Source: Noviherbaspirillum sp. Root189
Lineage (GTDB): Bacteria > Pseudomonadota > Gammaproteobacteria > Burkholderiales > Burkholderiaceae_D
NCBI RefSeq assembly: GCF_001428545.1
Contig: NZ_LMHZ01000024.1
Location: 1 to 64,000 of the forward strand
Direction: 5' to 3'
DNA: 64,000 bases
Numbering within the stretch: position 1 is the stretch's first letter; each line of letters begins with the position of its first letter. Made by a program: the position numbers and the translations under genes. The notes beneath the pieces were generated by a model that saw only the letters and a list, made by a program, of their open reading frames with translations, was not told the DNA's origin and did not search any database. Shown piece by piece: positions 1 to 8,379 of this stretch.

Positions 1-373
1 ATATACGACTGCAGGCTTCTCCCTAATGTCATTCCCGTCGGTCAGTCTCTTGTACTTTGGAGGGAGTCCATATATGTCACGTTATAGCTTGGGATTGGTA
101 TAACGTTGAATGCCGATTGGATTTCTGCCCTGTCACGGCAGACCGAATCCGGTTTGATAAACCCTCCTGATCTACGGTTTTTCTTTCCCGCCAAACCCGC
201 CCGGCTCGCGCCGCGGTGTTTGTCATAGGCTCGTACCGTAAACAATGACGGAATCTAACGTACGTCATAACCCAAGGCGTGGATTTTCATGAAGCTATGT
301 AGATATGGCAAATTTGCAAAAAATTACATATTTGCAATTGACGCCTTGATGTTACCAGTGAGAAAGCATCACA
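1..373. other. Left-edge noncoding region
   Basis: I see no convincing gene here; the short reading frames have no family resemblance. The right part is AT-rich and probably holds the promoter of the GGDEF-EAL gene. It contains the octamer ATTTGCAA twice in direct orientation (312-319 and 330-337), 18 bp start to start, so on the same helix face within about two turns. This is compatible with an operator but unproven. Confidence 0.4.
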
Positions 374-3085
374 ATGATGTGGTATCGCATGACATCCCGT
401 ATTAGTCGGTTCTGGCTTTCAAACCCTGACGAGAGTGGATTCGTGCGTCATAGCACTCTCCTTCTTGTTGCCTGGTTTATCGTCAGCCTGATGGTCCTTG
501 CAACTGGATGGGCTACATTAGAAAAGAGTTTACGGAGTCAAAAGCAGGCTGCCGAGACGACTGCGCTACGCCACGCTGAGTTGCTCGCCGACGCATATGC
601 CGAACGCCTGCATCGCTCACTTCAGGCGATTGACCAAATTACGCTTTACGTGAAGCATGGTTGGGAAAAAGCGGGAACAAGCTTTCATTTGGAAAGTATT
701 GCCGAATCCGGAAATATCGCAGCGAGCGCTGGATTCTACGTAAGCATTGTCGACCGCTACGGTTTTTTGTTATCCAGTACGATCCTCAATCCCTTGCCTG
801 CGAATGCCAGGAACCGAGCTTATTTTTCTCAGCAAGAACGCTCCGGGACCGATTTTCTATACATAGGCTATCCCGTACAGGGGATATTCACAAATCAAAC
901 TGTCGTGCATTTCAGCCGAAAATTGATGACGGAAGACGGCTCTTTTAATGGAGTCGTTATTGTGGCAGTCGAACCATCATTTTTCATTACACAGTTTGAT
1001 GAAGGCGTGATAAATAATAACCGGCTATTGACTATTCTGGATACCGACAGAACTGTTCACATCGCCCGGGTTGGCGAGAGAATCTTTGACGCTACTCATC
1101 AGCCTGTCTCCAATCTCCTTCCAATAAGTGGAACAAAGGGGCAAAAGATATTGCCAGGTGAGCCCTGGTTCTCGGATAAGCGTAGTCGGTATGTGGCGTG
1201 GCACACTACCGAAGGTTACGGAATGATAGCCTTAGCCGGAATTGATCAACAAGAAGTCCTGGCGCCATATGAAGGTCAACGTCACCGTAGCTATTTATAC
1301 GCAGGTATCGCAAGCGCACTTCTGATAGCTTTTTCGTTGTTCGGTACGCTCGCTTTCGCTAGACTGCGTTGGCGCAAGCATCAATTGGACGCGATGCGGG
1401 AAACCTATCGCGCCGCTACAGAGGGCGGTCAAGAGGGCTTTTATATTGCGCGACCTGTCGAAAATAGCGATGGCCACATAGCGGATTTTAAGTTTGTCGA
1501 CTGTAACGAGCGTGGCGCGACGATTTTAAGACACCGGCGAAACGAACTCATTGGTAAAACTATTCGTACTGTTTACCACGGAGACGCAGGAAAAGGCACT
1601 ATGCAGTTGCTGAGGCACGCAATGACTACAGGCCACTTCGCCGGTGAAATCGAGGCCCGTATCGGGGACCCATCGGGGTTGTCATGGCTATACGTTACCG
1701 TATCGAAACCTGACGGCGACCTCGCGGTTACGTTAAGAGACATAAGCGATATCAAAAAGCATGTTTCCGAACTCGAGCGCCGTAGCAATGAAGACACGCT
1801 GACGGGTTTGCCGAACCGGCTATGGATTAACAACTATCTCCCAGGCGCCCTCGAATCAGCACGACATAGCGGGAAAATGCTGGCGCTTCTGTTCATTGAC
1901 CTGGACGGATTCAAGTCAATCAACGACACCATGGGACACGAAGCGGGCGACGAACTTTTGCGCAATGCGGGCCATCGTCTCAAGGATGCGATTCGCCCTC
2001 ACGACTATGTCGTGCGAATTGGTGGTGACGAGTTTGTAGTCATTGTAGAAAACATGGCACACAAGATCGATGCGGCACACGTTGCTGAGCGCATATTGAA
2101 GTCGTTCCAGGAATCTTTTCGCCTGTCTAAGGGCATGCATTCGGTTGGCACGTCGATTGGCATCAGCGTTTTCCCGGAAGATGGACAGGATGCAGATTCG
2201 CTTCTCAAAAATGCCGATATGGCGATGTACGCCGTCAAGACCAGCGGAAAGCGTAACTATCAATTTTTTGATGTGCATTTTGCCGAGGCAGTGCAATCGA
2301 AGCATCAATGCGAAATGGAACTTCAGTACGCACTGGAGCATGACCAGTTCGTTATGCATTACCAGCCACGGGTCGATATGACGTCTGGGGAGATATCGAG
2401 TATGGAAGCATTGGTTCGGTGGGCCCATCCGACCAGAGGCTTGGTGGATCCCTCCGCTTTCATTCCTGTCGCAGAAGAAACCGGCTTAATTATTCAACTG
2501 GGTGAACAAGTCATTGATAAGGTATGCGCGCAATTGGCATTCTGGGCACGCACAGGACAAAAATTGGTGCCGATATCTATCAACGTATCTCCGAAACAAT
2601 TTCAGGAGATAGATGTTGCCGACACCCTGGCTTTGGCACTTTCGCGTTATCACGTCCCGGCCAGCTTAATTGAACTGGAACTGACCGAATCCACGATGAT
2701 GGAGAATAGGCCGGCGATGGCCGACGCACTTCATAAACTACAAGCGATGGGCGTGACCTTGCTGGTTGACGACTTTGGAACGGGCTACTCATCCCTGTCT
2801 CAGCTGCAGGAGCTGGATTTCGACGTCCTGAAGGTCGACAAGGCATTTACAGCCCGGCTTGAAAAGCACCCCGAAGGAAAAATATTTTTTACGGCGATTA
2901 TCACAATGGCCCACTCCCTGGGAATGCGAGTTGTCGCTGAAGGCGTAGAAACACTTGAACAGTTAAAATCTTTAAAAGAATTGCATTGTGATGAAGTACA
3001 GGGCTACTTCATATCAAGGCCGCTTGCGCCTTCAGAGCGGCAGCCAGGTACCTATGACACTGCAGCGGGATTCGGTGTTTGGTAG
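374..3085 (+). CDS. Membrane GGDEF-EAL cyclic-di-GMP signalling protein with extracytoplasmic Cache-like sensor
   Basis: A 903-residue protein predicted to make and/or degrade cyclic di-GMP. A membrane segment at about 25-45 and a second at about 305-330 enclose a periplasmic region of dCache/PDC type. A PAS-like region follows at about 340-455. The GGDEF domain starts at DTLTGLPNR and keeps an intact RIGGDEF active-site loop near residue 550, preceded at the right spacing by an RPHD inhibitory site. The EAL domain (about 650-890) keeps EALVRW, ELTES, the DDFGTGYSSL loop and AEGVET, so both activities look intact. Two adjacent ATGs at 374 are possible starts and the ribosome site is weak. The gene is monocistronic and convergent with the exported Cache-domain gene. 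The ligand is unknown. Confidence 0.93.
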   Translation: MMWYRMTSRISRFWLSNPDESGFVRHSTLLLVAWFIVSLMVLATGWATLEKSLRSQKQAAETTALRHAELLADAYAERLHRSLQAIDQITLYVKHGWEKAGTSFHLESIAESGNIAASAGFYVSIVDRYGFLLSSTILNPLPANARNRAYFSQQERSGTDFLYIGYPVQGIFTNQTVVHFSRKLMTEDGSFNGVVIVAVEPSFFITQFDEGVINNNRLLTILDTDRTVHIARVGERIFDATHQPVSNLLPISGTKGQKILPGEPWFSDKRSRYVAWHTTEGYGMIALAGIDQQEVLAPYEGQRHRSYLYAGIASALLIAFSLFGTLAFARLRWRKHQLDAMRETYRAATEGGQEGFYIARPVENSDGHIADFKFVDCNERGATILRHRRNELIGKTIRTVYHGDAGKGTMQLLRHAMTTGHFAGEIEARIGDPSGLSWLYVTVSKPDGDLAVTLRDISDIKKHVSELERRSNEDTLTGLPNRLWINNYLPGALESARHSGKMLALLFIDLDGFKSINDTMGHEAGDELLRNAGHRLKDAIRPHDYVVRIGGDEFVVIVENMAHKIDAAHVAERILKSFQESFRLSKGMHSVGTSIGISVFPEDGQDADSLLKNADMAMYAVKTSGKRNYQFFDVHFAEAVQSKHQCEMELQYALEHDQFVMHYQPRVDMTSGEISSMEALVRWAHPTRGLVDPSAFIPVAEETGLIIQLGEQVIDKVCAQLAFWARTGQKLVPISINVSPKQFQEIDVADTLALALSRYHVPASLIELELTESTMMENRPAMADALHKLQAMGVTLLVDDFGTGYSSLSQLQELDFDVLKVDKAFTARLEKHPEGKIFFTAIITMAHSLGMRVVAEGVETLEQLKSLKELHCDEVQGYFISRPLAPSERQPGTYDTAAGFGVW

Positions 3086-3200
3086 CTGACTGCCAAAGTG
3101 CAGCCTCGTCGAACTTTGAAGACCTTCTGGTGTAACGATGTCACCCGTACGGTGAATGCTTGCTTTTTAAACTAGAGTAGCCAACATGAGCATCTTATGT

Positions 3201-3224
3201 GCCAGTTGGAGACACCGAACTGGC
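3201..3224. terminator. Hairpin between convergent genes
   Basis: GCCAGTT and AACTGGC form a perfect 7-bp stem with a 10-nt loop, in the gap between the converging GGDEF-EAL gene and the Cache-domain gene. There is no run of T on either side, so intrinsic termination is only inferred from position. Confidence 0.3.
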
Positions 3225-3258
3225 TCTTCGATCGTCTCCCTTTCCCAATGACGCGGCT

Positions 3259-3708
3259 TTACTTCTTATATATTCCTGCACCCACGACGAGATCGTCGAT
3301 TTTCTCAACGTAGGTTGACTTGTTGTCGATCGCCTTTGTGCTAGGATTCACCCATTTATAATCAACCCAGCCGTTACCTTTGGCTTTAGCGAGGTCCGTG
3401 TACTCTTTGACGAAAAGCTTACCGTCCGCATCCTTCAGGTCCATTAGATTTTTCCCGATCAACTTTGAATTCGCTCCGTGAGCGACCATCTTGCCTTGCA
3501 TATCGCTGACGAAGATATATAACTCACCCTTTGCAAAGTTACCAGTTGGATTATTGAAGTCGGCGAAAGCTTTTTCCTTACCGTTTTCCTTAATGTGCGC
3601 TACTGCTTTTTTTACCATTGCTGTTGCGTTGGCAGCATCGTCAGCGAACGCTTGGGTTGAGAGTGCGAACGCAGCCAACGCGAAAGCCGCGTATTTCAGA
3701 ATTGTCAT
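3259..3708 (-). CDS. Exported single-Cache-domain protein
   Basis: A 149-residue protein with a clear signal peptide (hydrophobic core after MTILKY, cleavage after TQAFA). It is followed by a single Cache (sCache_2-like) domain of about 110 residues with MVKKAVAHIKENG, a FVSDMQGKMVAHG core and a GWVDYKW strand. Such domains bind small organic ligands; when free-standing they are periplasmic and of unknown role. A GTG 12 nt upstream is in frame, but GGAG lies six bases before the ATG at 3708, so I chose that ATG. The neighbour is a membrane GGDEF-EAL protein with its own Cache-like sensor, so a shared signal is possible but only inferred. Confidence 0.85.
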   Translation of the reverse strand: MTILKYAAFALAAFALSTQAFADDAANATAMVKKAVAHIKENGKEKAFADFNNPTGNFAKGELYIFVSDMQGKMVAHGANSKLIGKNLMDLKDADGKLFVKEYTDLAKAKGNGWVDYKWVNPSTKAIDNKSTYVEKIDDLVVGAGIYKK

Positions 3709-3860
3709 ACCAGTCTCCACAATCTACTTTTAAGTTATCACGCGAATCATTTCCACAAAGAAATATTACTTGGTAATCGGCTTTGAGTCACTTCACATTT
3801 TGTGGCGATGTATAACTGCAACGGTCCTGGCAAAATTAACTTCTGACGCAGATCCGAATC

Positions 3861-4748
3861 TCACTTAGTTACTTTATATTCGTCTACAAATTGAAAAAAC
3901 CGGGCGAGGTCCCGCGACGCGTCATCGGTGCGGAAGTTCATGATAATTGGCGATGTGACGCCTGCATCTGCAACCGGACGGTAGACGACATCATCACGTC
4001 GCAAGCGCTGGACGGAACTTGGGACCAGCGTTACGCCGATTCCTGCAGCAACCAGGCCAATGGCGGTCTGCATTTCGTTAGCCTCCACAACTGAGCCCAG
4101 ATTGAGCCCATGCGAGCGGAAATGCTGCAATACATGATCTGCGTAACTGGGGCGCGGCTTGGCGGGATAGAGGATAAACTGCTCCGTTGCGAGCCGCTTC
4201 AGGCTAAGACGCGCATGCCTTAATAAAGGATGGCGCAATGGCAAGGCCACGACGAGCGGTTCGTCTTCAATAACGTCGCATACCAGCTCTGGATCGTTGA
4301 GCATAAGTCGCCCGATGCCGACGTCAATCCTCCCTGCCTTCAATGCTTCGCTTTGTTCAATGGTGGTCATTTCCGACAGGATGACTTCCACGCCATTACT
4401 TGCCTTGCGGTAGCTGCGAATGAGTTCCGGAAAGAATCCGTACAGTACCGACGGAACAAATCCAATCCCGAACCACCGATGTCGCCCTTGCCCGATTCGG
4501 TGTGTCGCCTGCTGAATCTCATCGATTCTCGCAAGTACCTGTATGCATTGCTGAAGAAAAAACGATCCGGCCTTGGTCAATGCCAGCGGCCTCGCGCTAC
4601 GGTCAATGAGTTGCACACCCAGTTCGTCCTCCAGTTGCCGTATCTGACGTGACAGCGGCGGCTGTGCGATATGCAACAATTCTGCCGCACGGCTAAAGTT
4701 CAGGGTCTTTCCTACTGCTTCGAAATAACGTAAATGCCGCAGTTCCAC
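3861..4748 (-). CDS. LysR-family regulator of the cat genes (CatM/BenM/CatR type)
   Basis: About 295 residues. The N-terminal winged HTH (ELRHLRYFEAV, then NFSRAAELLHIAQPPLSRQIRQ) is followed by a LysR substrate-binding domain with the FGIGFVPSVLYGFFPE strand typical of the CatM/BenM/CbnR branch, whose effector is cis,cis-muconate. The start is taken as GTG at 4748, because GGAGGT lies just upstream and ELRHLRYF then begins at the usual place; an ATG seven codons upstream is less likely. It is divergent from catB. An ATAC-N7-GTAT site covers its ribosome-binding site, which predicts autoregulation. Activation of catBC by muconate is inferred from family and position. Confidence 0.88.
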   Translation of the reverse strand: MELRHLRYFEAVGKTLNFSRAAELLHIAQPPLSRQIRQLEDELGVQLIDRSARPLALTKAGSFFLQQCIQVLARIDEIQQATHRIGQGRHRWFGIGFVPSVLYGFFPELIRSYRKASNGVEVILSEMTTIEQSEALKAGRIDVGIGRLMLNDPELVCDVIEDEPLVVALPLRHPLLRHARLSLKRLATEQFILYPAKPRPSYADHVLQHFRSHGLNLGSVVEANEMQTAIGLVAAGIGVTLVPSSVQRLRRDDVVYRPVADAGVTSPIIMNFRTDDASRDLARFFQFVDEYKVTK

Positions 4749-4749
4749 A

Positions 4750-4764
4750 ATACCTCCAGGGTAT
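4750..4764. promoter_or_regulatory. CatM/BenM-type LysR operator ATAC-N7-GTAT
   Basis: The 15-mer ATACCTCCAGGGTAT fits exactly the ATAC-N7-GTAT pattern described for BenM/CatM sites. It lies between the divergent LysR gene and catB and includes the regulator's Shine-Dalgarno GGAGGT (read on the minus strand). Binding here would block lysR expression directly while sitting about 80-95 bp upstream of the catB start. Confidence 0.6.
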
Positions 4765-4844
4765 AGCACGGTAGCTAAATGATATTAGACTCGGGGTGCC
4801 GTAAAACTTACCATTGGCGCATCCATATCGTCATTTATTTAAAA

Positions 4845-5999
4845 ATGCTCAATAAATCGAATCGCCCTTGTATCACGGCACTTGAGGCAATTATCGTCGA
4901 CCTTCCGACTATTCGCGAACATCGCCTTGCGATGACGACGATGAGCCGCCAGACGCTGGTGATTGTTCGCCTGCGCTGCGATGATGGCATTGAAGGTATC
5001 GGTGAGGCGACCACTATTGGCGGTCTCAGCTACGGCGACCAAAGCCCCGAATCGATCAAGCTGACCCTTGATCACTACATCAGTCCGCTGGTCATCGGCA
5101 TGGATGCCACGAGCGCGAATGCCGTGCTGGCGCAAATTGATCTCTCCATACAGGGAAATGCTCTCGCAAAATCCGCGCTGGAAACTGCCCTGCTGGATGC
5201 CCAGGGCAAGCGCCTGGGCGTTCCGGTGCATGCCCTGCTTGGCGGCGCTGTGCGCAATTCCCTACCTGTTCTCTGGACGCTGGCCAGCGGCGACAGCGCC
5301 CGCGATATCGAAGAAGCCAAGCAACTACTCGAGATCCGCCGTCACAAGGTCTTCAAGCTCAAGATCGGCAAACGCAGTCCGCGTCAGGATATCGAACACG
5401 TGGCAGCCATTAAGAATGCTCTCGGCGACCGCGCCGACATTACAGTCGATATCAATCAGGCCTGGAGCGTGGCAACGGCTGCACGGCATATTCCCGACCT
5501 GCAGGCTGCCGGTGTGATGCTGGTCGAGCAGCCCATTGCACGTGACAATCGACGGGGCATGGCGCGGCTCGCGCAGATGTTCAACATTCCTATCATGGCG
5601 GACGAAGCGGTCAGCACGCCCGCTGACATGTTCGACTATGCGAGCGATGGCGCGGCAGACATCGTTGCACTCAAAATTGCGAAATCAGGGGGACCATTGG
5701 GCGTTGTTCGTACGGCAGCTGTTGCCGACGCGGCGGGAATAGGCTGCTATGGCGGCACGCTGCTGGAAGGCACTATCGGAAGCATTGCGTCTGCCCATGC
5801 ATTTGCTGCCTGCCGGAGAATGGATTGGGGGACGGAATTGTTCGGCCCCCTGCTGTTGAAAGACGATATCGTTGTCGAGCGCGCATCGGTTGTCGATTTC
5901 GAGCTCGCCGTGCCTGACGCTCCGGGTCTCGGCGTCGCCATCGATGAAGACAAGCTTGCCCATTACAGGCGCGACAAGACTCGCACCATGGTCGCATGA
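4845..5999 (+). CDS. catB: Muconate cycloisomerase
   Basis: A 384-residue enolase-superfamily enzyme that converts cis,cis-muconate to muconolactone in catechol ortho-cleavage, in the cytoplasm. The barrel shows the KxK motif (FKLKIG, lysines about 171 and 173) and the metal ligands in DINQAW, VEQPI and MADEAVS. The second catalytic lysine is in VALKIAKSGG, followed by the GTLLEGTIGS segment of CatB-type enzymes. ATG 4845 is preferred over the upstream frame start at 4779 because family homology begins after it and the upstream part is not protein-like. It is followed by catC and a Bug receptor gene. No catA is seen in the window, so catechol oxygenation must be encoded elsewhere. A chloromuconate cycloisomerase is the main alternative. 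Confidence 0.93.
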   Translation: MLNKSNRPCITALEAIIVDLPTIREHRLAMTTMSRQTLVIVRLRCDDGIEGIGEATTIGGLSYGDQSPESIKLTLDHYISPLVIGMDATSANAVLAQIDLSIQGNALAKSALETALLDAQGKRLGVPVHALLGGAVRNSLPVLWTLASGDSARDIEEAKQLLEIRRHKVFKLKIGKRSPRQDIEHVAAIKNALGDRADITVDINQAWSVATAARHIPDLQAAGVMLVEQPIARDNRRGMARLAQMFNIPIMADEAVSTPADMFDYASDGAADIVALKIAKSGGPLGVVRTAAVADAAGIGCYGGTLLEGTIGSIASAHAFAACRRMDWGTELFGPLLLKDDIVVERASVVDFELAVPDAPGLGVAIDEDKLAHYRRDKTRTMVA

Positions 6000-6050
6000 G
6001 AAAAGGCGAGCACGCACGCTGGCACAATCAATAACAGAAAGGAAAGAATC

Positions 6051-6329
6051 ATGCTGTTTCTTGTCCGTATGGATGTCTTATTACCCCCAGATATGCCTTC
6101 GGCCATTGCCGATGATATCAAGGCACGCGAGAAGGCCTATGCGCAAGATTTGCAACGCAGCGGCAAGTGGGCCCACTTGTACCGCGTCGTCGGCGAATAC
6201 GCAAACTACAGTATCTTCGATGTCGAGTCCAATGACGAACTGCATGGCTTGCTGTCTTCGCTTCCCTTGTTTCCCTATATGAAGATCAATGTCACCCCGC
6301 TGGCAAAGCATCCATCGTCCATCGTATAA
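6051..6329 (+). CDS. catC: Muconolactone delta-isomerase
   Basis: 92 residues, the normal CatC length. The enzyme isomerises muconolactone to 3-oxoadipate enol-lactone and forms large oligomers of a ferredoxin-like fold. The chain matches the family across its length: MLFLVRMDVLLP at the start, then KAYAQDLQRSGKWAHLYRVVGEYANYSIFDV and LPLFPYMKINVTPL, followed by KHPSSI. AAAGGAAAG precedes the ATG. It lies 51 nt after catB and 28 nt before the Bug gene, consistent with one catB-catC-bug transcript. Confidence 0.96.
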   Translation: MLFLVRMDVLLPPDMPSAIADDIKAREKAYAQDLQRSGKWAHLYRVVGEYANYSIFDVESNDELHGLLSSLPLFPYMKINVTPLAKHPSSIV

Positions 6330-6357
6330 CCGAACCACCAGAATTGCAGGAATAAAA

Positions 6358-7329
6358 ATGAAGCATTCCATTATTAAAGCCATTTTCGGCGGCGTGATAG
6401 TAAGCACCGCATTCTCCGTCGCAGCCGCCGATGCCTATCCCAGCAAAACCATCAAATGGGTGGTGCCATTCACCCCCGGCGGCGCGATGGACACCATGGC
6501 CCGTACATTGGGCGACAAAATGTCGCAAAGCATGAAGCAGCCGATCGTCATCGAAAACCGTCCCGGTGCCGGCGGTGTCATTGGCTCGACCATGGTCGCC
6601 AAGTCTGAGCCGGATGGCTACACCATGATGATCGTGTCCATCGGACATGCGGTGAATCCCAGCCTGTATTCCAGGCTTGCCTATGATCCCATCAAGGATT
6701 TCGAACCGGTCAGCCTGGTAGGTGTCGTGCCGAACGTACTGGTGGTCAATCCTGCAGTCAAAGCGAACAATGTGTCCGAGCTGATCGCATTGGCGAAACA
6801 GCAACCCGGCAAACTGACCTTTGCTTCAGCTGGCAGTGGCACCACCATTCATCTGGCAGGCGAATTGTTTGCTTCCATGGCGAATATCGATATCCTTCAC
6901 GTTCCCTACAAAGGCAGTGCACCGGCAGTCACGGACCTCATGGGGCGTCAGGTCGATATGATGTTTGACTCGGTGTCGTCCGCCAAACCGTATATCGACT
7001 CCGGTCGGCTGAAGCCGCTGGCGGTCACAACCAACAAACGTTCCAGTGTACTGCCGAATGTACCGACCGTTGCAGAGGCAGGCATCAAAGGCTATGAACT
7101 CAATGGCTGGTATGCCGTGTTCGTGCCGGCGAAGACGCCGCAGCCCATCGTCAACCGGCTCAACGAAGAACTGGTGAAGGCGCTGAAGCAGCCGGAAGTC
7201 AAAGCACGATTCACACAAATCGGTGCGGAGCCGGTCGGTTCTACACCTGCGGAACTTGGCCAGTACCTGAAGGCCGAAACGACTAAATGGTCAGAGATTG
7301 TCCGTGCCCGTAATATCAAGGCTGACTGA
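6358..7329 (+). CDS. Bug/TctC-family periplasmic receptor linked to catBC
   Basis: A 323-residue periplasmic solute-binding protein of the Bug (Bordetella uptake gene) family. A signal peptide ending at about SVAAADA is followed by the family hallmarks YPSKTIKWVVPFTPGG, VIENRPGAGGVIGS, AKSEPDGYTMM, the VPYKGSAPA loop and the GRQVDMMFD segment. ATG 6358 is chosen because it begins the signal peptide and follows AGGA; the frame itself opens further upstream inside catC. No tctAB membrane partner is nearby. Co-transcription with catBC suggests a ligand related to muconate, muconolactone or an aromatic precursor; this is inference. Confidence 0.9.
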   Translation: MKHSIIKAIFGGVIVSTAFSVAAADAYPSKTIKWVVPFTPGGAMDTMARTLGDKMSQSMKQPIVIENRPGAGGVIGSTMVAKSEPDGYTMMIVSIGHAVNPSLYSRLAYDPIKDFEPVSLVGVVPNVLVVNPAVKANNVSELIALAKQQPGKLTFASAGSGTTIHLAGELFASMANIDILHVPYKGSAPAVTDLMGRQVDMMFDSVSSAKPYIDSGRLKPLAVTTNKRSSVLPNVPTVAEAGIKGYELNGWYAVFVPAKTPQPIVNRLNEELVKALKQPEVKARFTQIGAEPVGSTPAELGQYLKAETTKWSEIVRARNIKAD

Positions 7330-7391
7330 TCGATATTGCCGGTCTCGTTGACTGGAGGCAGTCGCCCAGCGTACCGGGATTGGGATTACAT

Positions 7392-7418
7392 GCTGAAGCG
7401 AATTGGATTCGCTTCAGC
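7392..7418. terminator. Bidirectional hairpin between bug and mdcH
   Basis: GCTGAAGCGAAT and ATTCGCTTCAGC form a perfect 12-bp stem with a TGG loop. It lies between the converging ends of the cat-linked bug gene and mdcH, about 60 and 25 nt past their stops. There is no clear T-run, but placement and stability suggest a shared terminator or RNA 3'-end stabiliser. Confidence 0.55.
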
Positions 7419-7443
7419 TATGGTCCCCGTTGTGCTTGACATG

Positions 7444-8379
7444 TTATTGATCGAAGTGACGCCTGATCCATCGAACAACACCGTCGACAGATCGGAAATC
7501 GTCGATAGAGCGGCATTCGATATGGGGATGCGCGCCGTGCAGCATACGCGCCAGCGCGCCGCCCGGACCAAGTTCCAGCGCAACCGTGATGCCTGTTTCC
7601 GCACAAGTGTCCATGCAATCCTTCCATCGGATGGTTTCGCTAATCTGTCGTGCGAGCGTGCGGCTCGCCTCGTCGCGGTTTCTGATTGTCGCTCCAGTCA
7701 GGCCTGATACCACCGGTATCGTTGGGTCAGACAGACGATGTTTGCCGAGAGCTTCCAGAAATGGGGCAACAGCCGCGTTCATCAGCGGCGTATGAGAAGC
7801 AACGCCAACAGGCAGCATGACGGTACGTATTCCCTCTTGCGCCAGTTGGACCGCATAATTCTGTACCTCTTCCTGTAGTCCGCCAACAACCGCGCTATCG
7901 TGTCCCGTCTCAATGGCAACAGAAAGTCCGGCGCGTGCGGCAGTGTCACTGATGCGCATGAGGTCGAGACCGGTGACCGCCAGGAGAGCTTGCGGTGGCG
8001 AAGATTGAGCACTTGCGTCCATCAGTTGCGCGCGGATATCGGCAAGCATCAGTGTCGCAGCAGGCGCAATGGCACCGGCGACTGCATAGGCGGATAACTC
8101 TCCGACGCTATACCCCAGAACCACGGTTGGTGCCGGGAGTTCATGTTTTAGCTTTTCCCAGACAGACAGTGTCGCGGCCACGATCAGCGGCTGTGCAAGC
8201 CGATTGGAGAATAGCAGCGTTTCGTTTGCCAGGATCATGTCTAACGGCATAGAAAGCCGCTCCGGCATCGACCAATGTTCGAGCAAGGTATGTGCGTTGG
8301 ATGACAAGCCCAGCACGTCAAACATACGCGGATGCTGCCTGCCCTGACCCGGACACAAAATCGCCAGCTGTGCCATCAC
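7444..8379 (-). CDS. mdcH: Malonate decarboxylase epsilon subunit, malonyl-CoA:ACP malonyltransferase
   Basis: A 311-residue FabD-like acyltransferase that loads malonyl from CoA onto the malonate decarboxylase carrier protein to start the catalytic cycle. It shows the CPGQGRQHPRM entry, the nucleophile elbow GYSVGELSAYAVAG (Ser about 91) and the catalytic His in GVASHTPLM. The N-terminal GQGRQHPRMF variant and its operon position favour MdcH over FabD. The start overlaps the mdcB stop (ATGA), showing translational coupling. It is the last gene of the mdc operon. Confidence 0.93.
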   Translation of the reverse strand: MMAQLAILCPGQGRQHPRMFDVLGLSSNAHTLLEHWSMPERLSMPLDMILANETLLFSNRLAQPLIVAATLSVWEKLKHELPAPTVVLGYSVGELSAYAVAGAIAPAATLMLADIRAQLMDASAQSSPPQALLAVTGLDLMRISDTAARAGLSVAIETGHDSAVVGGLQEEVQNYAVQLAQEGIRTVMLPVGVASHTPLMNAAVAPFLEALGKHRLSDPTIPVVSGLTGATIRNRDEASRTLARQISETIRWKDCMDTCAETGITVALELGPGGALARMLHGAHPHIECRSIDDFRSVDGVVRWIRRHFDQ

